DNA of 53,079 nucleotides from Pseudomonadales bacterium (GTDB lineage Bacteria; Pseudomonadota; Gammaproteobacteria; Pseudomonadales; DT-91), in contig JABSRQ010000031.1 of NCBI GenBank assembly GCA_013215055.1, forward strand, positions 1 to 53,079. Direction: 5' to 3'. The position numbers were made by a program, and so were the translations under genes. Below, one piece after another: positions 46,477 through 53,079 of this stretch. Within the stretch, counting starts at the first letter, position 1. Every line of letters starts with the position of its first letter. The notes below the pieces were generated by a model, which was not told the DNA's origin, searched no databases, and saw only the letters and a list, made by a program, of their open reading frames with translations.

Positions 46477-47492
46477 GGGTTGATTTACTTAATATGCAGC
46501 TTCAGCGATGAAGGCATACGACAATACAGAAAAACGATCTGAAGCAGATTATTATACCTTATTTTGAATGGGCTTCGTGAAATGGTATGAATTTGAAATA
46601 GGGACGGCCATTTTTTTAGAATTAGGATAAGGATATAGGGCAGAGAGTATATTCATGTGTCTTCTGCAATGGGGAGTTATGGCGAGGAGAGGTGTATATT
46701 TACCTCAGGCATAGTACCTTTTATTCAAGAGCTGCGGGTTGAATTTCAGTGGTCCCAAGGATTTTAAAAATCAAAGTTCGGTTGATGTTGGTTTACGCTT
46801 TTGTGATTTAGTGAGGCAAACTAACGAGCTGCTTGAAATTGAAAAAATCGCGGTGTTGTGAATAGGAATTATGTGCTTTTTTGATAGGAGGCGCCGCCTA
46901 CGTTGTTTCCATCTTAATTATGCGGCCCTAAAATGAAGCTGTTTTAATAGAATTAGACTCTTAAAAATAGATATTTGAGACAGCATGTGTGAGCGAGAGT
47001 TTGTTTCTTTGTTTCTTTGTTTCTTTGTTTCTTTGTTTCTTTGTTTCTTTGTTTCTTTGTTTCTTTGTTACTGCAGGTGAGTTGACGAAGGATATGATCC
47101 TGTAATATTTGTCCCATCATTTTAGCGTAAGAATAAAGATGATTTGGAAGTAGAGTGATCTTTCCCGGCTTTAGTCTGCATGATGGTCTTTAGACTGCAG
47201 GTTTAATTCACGGGCTCTAATTCACCGGCTTTAGCGAGTGGTTGTTTATTGCAATGAATTGATAACCGTTAGTGGGGAGGGGCAAAGTGGTGTTGGTTTG
47301 GCTGTAGCAGGGCGGTTCCAGTTGGCTGGTTGGTGAGTTAGTAAGCAGAGTTTAAAATCACGTTTATTGTATTCAAGTAGAGTCTAGAGTTGCTCTGATA
47401 TTTTTAGCGCAGTGGCAACTTGGGTGGTGGTTTGGCTCAAGGTTTTATCGATATGGATTCATGCTCATGGTGGTAGTTAAACCGCTTCAGGC
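46477..47492. other. Noncoding stretch of about 1 kb with a microsatellite
   Basis: No open frame with a credible start or domain was seen on either strand. The region is AT-rich. It contains a near-palindrome around AGGCGCCGCCT (46890-46903) and the tandem repeat listed separately. It looks like decayed or junction DNA between the DISARM region and the permease-fragment cassettes. The promoter of the leftward cytosine methylase should lie at its left end. Confidence 0.5.
47000..47069. repeat. Octamer microsatellite TTTGTTTC, about 8.5 copies
   Basis: TTTGTTTC repeats without interruption from 47000 to 47067, followed by TT. It is noncoding, about 520 bp upstream of the cytosine methylase start and about 430 bp before the first permease fragment. 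Such tracts change copy number by slippage, though nothing shows that this one controls a gene. Confidence 0.95.
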
Positions 47493-48132
47493 CAATGTTT
47501 TTCTCTCTTGATGTTTTTAACGGTTTGTTTTTTTTCATTGAAAATCCACCCATAACGGCCCTGTGTTACAGGATTGTTTTATCGGCTTATGAATTTCTTC
47601 ATAAGTTCTCTTCCCAGAAAAATCCCTATCAACATGGAAATAACCACGACTACAGCTGCAGGTGAAAGTGCGGCTAAGGCTAATAGTCATTGGCTGTCGT
47701 TACCGCCGCTTGGGATGACGGCGCGCAGGCCCATTAATAAGCCTGCGAGTAGATGTTGGCTGGTGTTTCTGAATGATGTTTTGGTGTATTGAAAGGATCG
47801 GGTTCTTAGCGCGGCGATGGCCATGCCGGTGATGAGGGCAAGGATCAGCGCGAAGCGGTGGTGGCTGGGCCATAGGCTGAGGTCATTCTGGTAGAGGTTA
47901 AGGCTGCCTGCCTTTGAGCAGGCCGCTGGGTGTGCATTGCGGTTCATATAAAAAACGATGCTGGCCATAAAACCTATGGCGAGCATGCTGGCTCAGAGTT
48001 TTTGCTGTGGTGGGGGCAGGCGGGTCATGCCGATGAGGATGACGACTGAGAGCAGTATAAGGCTGGTTATATGAATTTGAGAGGGCATGTGAAAGGGCTG
48101 ATGCGGGATATGTGGCATCAGCGAGGCGAAGC
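47493..48132 (-). pseudogene. YeeE/YedE-type permease 3' fragment, copy A
   Basis: This leftward remnant of a membrane permease ends at TAA 47579-47581 (KKFISR). It contains the in-frame stretch ASIVFYMNRNAHP and LALITGMAIAALRTRSFQYTK. A TGA at about 47993 replaces the Trp codon found in copy B, so the frame is broken. Homology to copy B runs from about 47499 to 48132 and then stops abruptly at the nuclease gene. The 5' half of the permease is missing. The fragment is the left border of a cassette. Confidence 0.8.
47586..47605. repeat. Palindrome at the permease 3' end, copy A
   Basis: The arms CTTATGAA (47586-47593) and TTCATAAG (47598-47605) flank TTTC. The same palindrome occurs at 50002-50021 (TTTC spacer) and 52901-52920 (CTTC spacer). 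It overlaps the last codons of the permease frame. Confidence 0.7.
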
Positions 48133-49140
48133 TATAGGGAATGGTTGGGCGATTTAAAAAATCGTTTTAGGCAAACACAGCTAAAAGCCGCTGTGCAAGT
48201 TAACAGCAATTTATTGCAGTTTTATTGGGAGCTTGGCGAAGATATTGTAAAGCGGCAGCAGCAAGCTAGTTGGGGCAGTGGTTTTTTAAAACAGCTTAGT
48301 CAGGATCTCATTGCCGAGTTTCCCGCCATAAAAGGGTTTTCTAAGAGAAACCTGGAATTGATTAGGCAATGGTACCTTTACTGGAATAGCGAGGCTGCAA
48401 TTGCGCAACAGGCTGTTGCGCAATTACATTCTATTCCTTGGGGGCATAATCAGCTCATCATCAATAAGTGCCAGGGTAAACAAGAAGCACTCTATTATGT
48501 GCGCTCTACCATAGAGCATGGCTGGAGCCGCAGCGTACTCACTCACCAAATAGAAAGTGGGTTGTATCAGCGCGAAGGCCAAGCGATTAATAATTTTGAC
48601 GTTACGTTGCCCTCTGTGCAATCCGATCTGGCCCAACAAACGCTTAAAGATCCTTATGTTTTTGATTTTTTAACGCTCAGTACCGATTACAACGAACGCG
48701 AACTGGAACAAGGTTTGATTGAGCATATTACTCAGTTCTTATTAGAGCTGGGCGCAGGTTTTGCTTATATGGGCAAACAGTTCCAGGTCACGGTAGGCGC
48801 ACGGGATTTTTATATTGATCTGTTGTTTTATCATGCCCGTTTACATTGTTACGTTGTCATTGAACTTAAGCTCGGAGATTTTGAGCCAGAGTATGCGGGT
48901 AAGTTGAACTTTTATATCAAAGCCGTGGATGAGCAGCTGTGCAAAGACGGTGATGCACCTACCATTGGCATTCTGCTATGTAAAAATAAAGATAAAATGG
49001 TAGCTGAATATGCGCTTAGTGATATCCAAAAACCGATAGGGGTTTCAGAATACCAACTGACACAATCTCTGCCAGATAATTTGAAATCTGTATTGCCAAG
49101 TATTAAAGATATTGAAAGTGAGCTGGCTGGAGAGTTGTGA
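48112..49140 (+). CDS. YhcG-like PD-(D/E)XK nuclease family protein (DUF1016), 5' end altered
   Basis: The 342-residue protein has the N-terminal winged-helix-like DUF1016 pattern WLGDLKNRFRQTQLKAAVQVN, FYWELGEDIVKRQ and GFSKRNLELIRQWY. A C-terminal nuclease domain has Asp236 (FYIDLLFYH) and Glu251-x-Lys253 (VVIELKLG), followed by FEPEYAGKLNFY. Such proteins are DNA-cleaving or recombination-linked enzymes of unclear role, often found beside restriction and toxin genes. The only upstream start in frame is GTG 48112, and it lies inside permease copy A. About ten native N-terminal residues therefore seem to have been replaced at the junction near 48130. Confidence 0.82.
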   Translation: MASARRSYREWLGDLKNRFRQTQLKAAVQVNSNLLQFYWELGEDIVKRQQQASWGSGFLKQLSQDLIAEFPAIKGFSKRNLELIRQWYLYWNSEAAIAQQAVAQLHSIPWGHNQLIINKCQGKQEALYYVRSTIEHGWSRSVLTHQIESGLYQREGQAINNFDVTLPSVQSDLAQQTLKDPYVFDFLTLSTDYNERELEQGLIEHITQFLLELGAGFAYMGKQFQVTVGARDFYIDLLFYHARLHCYVVIELKLGDFEPEYAGKLNFYIKAVDEQLCKDGDAPTIGILLCKNKDKMVAEYALSDIQKPIGVSEYQLTQSLPDNLKSVLPSIKDIESELAGEL

Positions 49141-49193
49141 TGGGTGGGCTGGCAGGCCAATGTTATGGCCTGAGTTCGAGCATTAGCCATCTT

Positions 49194-49230
49194 TTGAAGA
49201 AAGTGTTAAATTGTACTTAATAACGTACAA
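49194..49230 (+). promoter_or_regulatory. Promoter and palindromic operator of the Phd/ParE module
   Basis: A -35 TTGAAG (49194-49199) and -10 TAATAA (49218-49223) are 18 bp apart. The -10 lies inside an inverted repeat TTGTAC (49211-49216) and GTACAA (49225-49230). YefM-type antitoxins bind TGTACA-containing sites, so this is a likely autoregulatory operator covering the -10 element. Confidence 0.6.
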
Positions 49231-49242
49231 AAGCGATTTATC

Positions 49243-49524
49243 ATGCAAAGAATCAATCCCAATGAAGATATTCGATCTCTTTCTGATTTTAGAGCAAAAG
49301 TTAGCTCATATGTGCAGCAAGTTACTGAAACTAAACGGCCTTTAGTTATTACTCAGCACGGTAAAGGTGTTGCAGTTTTGGCTGATGTCGGTGAGTTTGA
49401 GGCCATGCAATCACGTTTAGAGATGCTGGAAGAGATTTATAAGGCTGAATCTCAAATCAATGAAGGCCGTGGTATTTCTCATGAAGATGCTAAATCACTC
49501 ATTATGAAAGGCATTAAATCTTGA
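49243..49524 (+). CDS. Phd/YefM-family antitoxin
   Basis: The 93-residue DNA-binding antitoxin has the N-terminal Phd/YefM fold (DIRSLSDFRAKVSSYVQQVTETKRPLVITQHGKGVAVLADVGEFEAM, here cited only as a pattern) and a flexible C-terminal tail that should wrap the toxin. It overlaps the toxin start by 4 bp (TTGA). It probably represses its own promoter through the palindrome at 49211-49230. Confidence 0.9.
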   Translation: MQRINPNEDIRSLSDFRAKVSSYVQQVTETKRPLVITQHGKGVAVLADVGEFEAMQSRLEMLEEIYKAESQINEGRGISHEDAKSLIMKGIKS

Positions 49525-49811
49525 AAATTACTTGGTCGGCTCTAGCGGTGGAGCAGGCTCGAGAAATTGCTTCTTATATCGCTCTGGATAAACCAAGTGC
49601 AGCAGAAAACTGGATCGATGGGATTTTTGAGTCAGTCGATCGCTTGGTGGAGTTTCCACAAAGTGGGCGTATGGTGCCTGAAATTAAAAGAAATGAAATC
49701 AGAGAAATAGTGCAGGGAAGCTATCGAGTTATTTATAAAGTTCAAGAAACACAAATCTTAATTCTGCTTGTTAAGGCTTATCGCCAAAAATTAAAAGAAA
49801 ATGAAATCTAG
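49521..49811 (+). CDS. ParE/RelE-family toxin
   Basis: The 96-residue basic toxin starts at TTG 49521, overlapping the antitoxin stop, so its translation depends on the upstream gene. The ParE/RelE core is visible: ITWSALAVEQAREIASYI, LVEFPQSGRMVPE and YRVIYKVQETQILILLVKAYRQ. The FPQSGR motif is more typical of ParE (gyrase poison) than RelE (mRNA cleavage), but the activity is not certain from sequence. Confidence 0.88.
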   Translation: MKITWSALAVEQAREIASYIALDKPSAAENWIDGIFESVDRLVEFPQSGRMVPEIKRNEIREIVQGSYRVIYKVQETQILILLVKAYRQKLKENEI

Positions 49812-50001
49812 CCATTGTTAGGCCTTACACAGGTTCTGCAACGATGTCATTTTTTGTTAAAGTGGCCGCACAAAAAGGGCCAAAGTCACTACTCGGTGTA
49901 AATGGTTTTTCCTCCTGTTGATTGTTTTAACGGTTTGTTTAAATTATTTGATAATCCACAGCCTCGTTTTATCAGCTTGTTTTATCAGCTTGTTTTATCG
50001 G

Positions 50002-50021
50002 CTTATGAATTTCTTCATAAG
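50002..50021. repeat. Palindrome at the permease 3' end, copy B
   Basis: CTTATGAA (50002-50009) and TTCATAAG (50014-50021) flank TTTC, identical to copy A. Just to the left, GTTTTATCAGCTT-like 13-bp units are repeated about three times (49966-50004). Confidence 0.7.
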
Positions 50022-50897
50022 CTCTCTTCCCAGAAAAATCCCTATCAACATTGAAATAACCACGACTACACCTGCAGGTGAAAGAGCGGGTAAGGCTAAG
50101 AGCAATTGGGTGTCGTTACCGCCGCTGGCGATGACGGCGCCCAGGCCCATTAATAAACCGGCGAGTAGATGTTGGGTGGTGTTTTTGAGTGATGTTTTGG
50201 TGTATTGAAAGGATCGGGTTTTTACCGCGGCGATGGCCATGCCGGTGATGAGGGCAAGGATCAGCGTGAAGCGGTGGTGGCTGGGCCATAGGCTGAGGTC
50301 ATTCTGGTAGAGGCTAAGGCTGCCTGCCTTTGAGCAGGCCACTGGGTGTCCACTGCGGTTCATATAAAAAAATGATGCTGGCCATTAAACCTATGGCGAG
50401 CATGCTGGCCCAGAGCTTTTGCTGTGGTGGGGGCAGGCGGGTCATGCCGATGAGGATGGCCACCCAGAGCAGTATAAGGCTGGTTGTATGAATTTGAGAG
50501 GGCATGTGAAAGGGCTGATGCGGGATATGTGGCATCACAGAGGTGAAGCTAATCCAGCTGATAAGCCAGCCTGTAATGGTGGCTAGCATGGCAATCTGGC
50601 CTCTGGCTAATTTACTGATGGTGGATACACCACAGCCGTTGTTAAAAACCGCACCTGCGCCAAAGAGCAGGCCGCCGATAACGCCATAGCCACTGATGTG
50701 GGTGCTGTGTAGTGGATGTGGCAGCTGGAAATAAGCGGCAATAAGCATCGCCAGCCTAAGTGAAGCTGCCACTGCAGAGTATGGCCAGTAAATACAGGGG
50801 CTGGCCATTGTGCGCTTCATCAACACCGCGTACTAAACAAAGGCCGGTGGTTTGGGCTAGATAACCCAGGGCTGCAATAAACAACAGGGCGATGATG

Positions 50898-50903
50898 TAT
50901 AAT
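50898..50903 (+). promoter_or_regulatory. Possible -10 element for darT
   Basis: A consensus TATAAT lies 48 bp before the darT start. No good -35 is seen at 17 bp (CAATAA); CTGCAA is at 20 bp. The element lies at the 5' border of permease copy B. Confidence 0.35.
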
Positions 50904-50950
50904 AAAATTTGTCGATATTAACGAAAAGATGTTTGTGAGTGTAAATGTAG

Positions 50951-51601
50951 ATGTCTAATAATTACCCCAACCTCAACCCAGAAAAAGCCCTTATTTGGCG
51001 TATTGTCCATAGAGAAAATATTGGCTGGATTTTGGATAATGATCTGCACAGTGCTAATTCTGGCGTTGTTGCTTCTCATTATGAGGTTATTGGTAATCGG
51101 GATTTGATTAGCCGCCGTTTGCATCGGCAAGTGCCTGTGGCCCCTGGTGGAGTATTGGGGGATTATGTGCCTTTCTATTTCACGCCTTTTTCGCCGATGA
51201 TGTATAACATTTATACAGGTCGTGGTGAGGTGACTCGCCGAGGGAATGAGGAGATTGTTATCTTGGTATGCTCTTTACGTAAGATTAATGATTTAGGTAT
51301 CCCTTTTGTATTTACTGATCGGCATGCTTACACACCTTTAGCTGAATTTTATAATGATGTGGGTGATTTGCATAAGGTGGATTGGCCGCTGTTACAGCAG
51401 CGGAATTTTCAGCGAAATTCTGATGATCCTGTGCAGATTGAGCGGTATCAAGCGGAGGCTTTGATACATCAGCATTGTCCTGTAAAAGGGCTGTTAGGTA
51501 TTGTTTGTTATACGGATGCAGTAAAATTAGAATTAGAGCAAGAGATTAGCCAAAGAGGGCTTAATCTTGATGTTCATAAACTTACCCAGTGGTATTTCTG
51601 A
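50951..51601 (+). CDS. darT: DarT, DNA ADP-ribosyltransferase toxin
   Basis: The 216-residue protein has the DUF4433 layout: an N-terminal [17 protein letters not shown] segment, ISRRL, the [17 protein letters not shown] motif of the NAD pocket, TDRHAY, and catalytic Glu169 in [10 protein letters not shown]. DarT links ADP-ribose to bases of single-stranded DNA and blocks replication, and it is known as both a toxin and an antiphage factor. It is followed directly by darG with a 1-bp overlap (TGATG). Confidence 0.92.
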   Translation: MSNNYPNLNPEKALIWRIVHRENIGWILDNDLHSANSGVVASHYEVIGNRDLISRRLHRQVPVAPGGVLGDYVPFYFTPFSPMMYNIYTGRGEVTRRGNEEIVILVCSLRKINDLGIPFVFTDRHAYTPLAEFYNDVGDLHKVDWPLLQQRNFQRNSDDPVQIERYQAEALIHQHCPVKGLLGIVCYTDAVKLELEQEISQRGLNLDVHKLTQWYF

Positions 51602-52692
51602 TGATTCATTACACACAAGGTAATCTCCTGGATGCAGATGCTGAAGCTATCGTAAACACAGTGAATACTGTGGGTGTGATGGGTAAAGGCATTGCGTTGA
51701 TGTTTAAAGAACGCTTTCCTAAAAATATGGCAGACTATGCCAAGGCCTGTAAGGCTAAAGAAGTACAAACTGGCAAGATGTTTGTAACCGAAACTGGGGA
51801 ATTGATGGGGCCTAAATGGGTGGTTAATTTTCCTACTAAGCAGCATTGGCGCTCGAATTCGAAGATGGAGTGGGTGACATCAGGCTTAGATGATTTAAAG
51901 CAATTTATTATTGAGAATGATGTTAAGTCGATTGCGATTCCTCCATTAGGTGCAGGTAATGGCAAGCTGGATTGGAAAGATGTTAAACCCGAGATAGAAC
52001 GTCGCTTATCTGATCTTGAAGGTGTAGATATTATTATTTATGAACCTACTAACCAATACCAGAATATTGCCAAACGAAATGGCGTAAAAGAGTTAACGCC
52101 TGCTAGAGCAATGATAGCTGAACTGATACGTCAGTACTGGGTGTTAGGTATGGAATGCAGTTTGCTTGAAATACAAAAGTTAGCTTGGTTTTTAGAACGT
52201 TCTATCGAAAAACAAAGAGGTGGAAAGGCAGGTGTTAAGAACCCATTAAATTTGCAATTCGAAGCACACGTATATGGGCCTTATGCAGATAGATTAAGGC
52301 ATCTTTTGGATAATATGGACGGAAGTTATTTACGTTCCGATAAACGTATCAGTGATTCAGAACCTTTAGATGTGATTTGGTTTGATGATAGTAAGAAAGA
52401 ATATTTACAAACCTATTTGAAGAGCGAAGAGGTTCAACCTTATATCAAATCATTAGAAGAAACGTCTGAATTGATTGATGGTTTTGAATCGCCTTTTGGT
52501 ATGGAGCTGTTATCAACGATTGATTGGTTGATTTGTAAACAGAATGTAGAACCGAAGCTTGAAGCGATTAAGCAAGGTATTCTTGATTGGCCTGCAAGCG
52601 CTCATAGCGCACAAAGAAAAGCTAATTTGTTTGATGACAGATCCATTGAAATTGCTCTTGAGCGATTAAACTCTTCTGCTTTTGCTGCCTAG
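51601..52692 (+). CDS. darG: DarG, macrodomain antitoxin
   Basis: The 363-residue protein starts at ATG 51601, coupled to the darT stop. The N-terminal macrodomain (1-150) has [31 protein letters not shown] and the [12 protein letters not shown] loop, which removes ADP-ribose from DNA. The C-terminal part (about 170-360; [13 protein letters not shown], then [21 protein letters not shown]) is the typical DarG domain that also binds and blocks DarT. The protein is of full length for the family. Confidence 0.92.
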   Translation: MIHYTQGNLLDADAEAIVNTVNTVGVMGKGIALMFKERFPKNMADYAKACKAKEVQTGKMFVTETGELMGPKWVVNFPTKQHWRSNSKMEWVTSGLDDLKQFIIENDVKSIAIPPLGAGNGKLDWKDVKPEIERRLSDLEGVDIIIYEPTNQYQNIAKRNGVKELTPARAMIAELIRQYWVLGMECSLLEIQKLAWFLERSIEKQRGGKAGVKNPLNLQFEAHVYGPYADRLRHLLDNMDGSYLRSDKRISDSEPLDVIWFDDSKKEYLQTYLKSEEVQPYIKSLEETSELIDGFESPFGMELLSTIDWLICKQNVEPKLEAIKQGILDWPASAHSAQRKANLFDDRSIEIALERLNSSAFAA

Positions 52693-52729
52693 TTTATATC
52701 TATAGTTTCCTCAGCCTTTACAGTGATTT

Positions 52730-53079
52730 TTCACATAGAGGCTTTAACGCTGTAATTTTTTTGTGCAAGTAGCCGCACAAAAAGCGCCAAAGTCACTACT
52801 CAGTGTAAATGGTATTTCCTCCTGTTGATTGTTTTAGCGGTTTGTTTAAATTTTTGAAAATCCACAATTAATAGCCTCGTTTTATCAGCTTTTTTATGGG
52901 CTTATGAACTTCTTCATAAGTTCCCTTCCCAGAAAAATACCTATCAACATCGAGATAATCACGACTACACCTGCAGGTGAAAGAGCGGGTAAGGCTAATA
53001 GTAATTGGGTGTCGTTACCGCCGCTGGCGATTACGGCGCCCAGGCCCATTAATAAACCGGCGAGTAGATGTTGGGTGGT
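52730..53079 (-). other. YeeE/YedE-type permease, copy C, partial (runs off the right edge)
   Basis: This third copy has 3' flank at 52730-52893, a stop at 52894-52896 (FISP*), and coding sequence to the window end in a frame that stays open. The flank matches copy B well (GCCGCACAAAAAG and AAAGTCACTACTC). It may be the original intact gene, in which case A and B are the partial duplicates; this cannot be decided from the visible part. Confidence 0.7.
52901..52920. repeat. Palindrome at the permease 3' end, copy C
   Basis: The arms CTTATGAA (52901-52908) and TTCATAAG (52913-52920) are identical to copies A and B, while the 4-bp spacer is CTTC. The conserved arms coincide with the final codons of the permease. 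Confidence 0.7.

Larger units (their letters stand above)
49830..50905 (-). pseudogene. YeeE/YedE-type permease, copy B, nearly complete but frameshifted
   Basis: This leftward copy covers almost the whole permease. The N-terminal piece IIALLFIAALGYLAQTTGLCLVRGV begins near 50900, the middle has GAVFNNGCGVSTISKLARGQ, and the end is FISR* at 49995. The frame changes twice: near 50755-50790, and at an A7 run (50366-50372) where copy A has A6. About 130-160 bp of 3' flank (from about 49830) is also shared with copy C. The family imports sulfur compounds such as thiosulfate; this copy should be inactive unless the shifts are sequencing errors. Confidence 0.82.

Noticed and set aside
46590..46625. 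AATAGGGACGGCC motif reminiscent of ends linked to IS200-like or REP-associated elements
   Set aside because: Only one copy was seen, with no inverted partner and no transposase nearby, so no mobile element is called.
46886..46905. Near-palindrome around GGCGCC, considered as a recombination site such as attC
   Set aside because: It lacks the flanking R/L boxes of attC sites and no integron integrase is present.
1..53079. tRNA, rRNA and CRISPR arrays
   Set aside because: No T-arm-like motif in a cloverleaf context, no rRNA-like segment and no regularly spaced repeats were found by eye on either strand.

Overview
The window looks like chromosomal DNA of a free-living, probably marine gammaproteobacterium. 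It is moderately AT-rich by eye and carries two TonB-dependent receptors, a multidomain GH18 chitinase lipoprotein and several hybrid histidine kinases. This would fit a polysaccharide-degrading Cellvibrionales-like lineage, but the sequence alone does not settle the taxon.

The left third (1-19.7 kb) holds surface, signalling and catabolic genes. In order: a partial secreted protein at the edge, a small lipoprotein, a PAS hybrid histidine kinase, a membrane protein, a LysR regulator, a TonB receptor divergent from a YfiR protein plus CHASE8-like hybrid kinase pair, a chitinase sharing a terminator with a PQQ-type beta-propeller enzyme, a membrane Ser/Thr kinase with TPR-like repeats, a 49-residue acidic small protein and a second TonB receptor.

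From 20 kb to the right edge nearly every gene is a defence or toxin-antitoxin candidate. (1) 20.0-25.0 kb: a methyltransferase, a Nudix-methyltransferase fusion and a PLD-SF2 helicase-S24-like protein, which I cannot match to a named system. (2) 25.2-29.5 kb: two overlapping DUF262 (GmrSD-type) genes. (3) 29.65-31.1 kb: an RnlA toxin and RnlB antitoxin pair. (4) 31.3-45.2 kb: a complete class 1 DISARM operon drmD-drmMI-drmA-drmB-drmC, with a convergent 5-cytosine methyltransferase 21 bp downstream. (5) 47.5-53.1 kb: three direct copies of the 3' part of a YeeE/YedE-type permease gene. They bound two cassettes: a YhcG-like PD-(D/E)XK nuclease with a Phd/ParE-type pair, and a DarT-DarG ADP-ribosylation module.

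The cassettes read rightward while the permease fragments read leftward. At least two of the fragments are broken. This suggests repeated insertion or recombination at one permease locus. No integrase, transposase, tRNA or CRISPR array was found in the window. The most unusual items are the 20-25 kb three-gene module, the permease-bounded cassette array and the DISARM operon combined with a class-2-like cytosine methylase.
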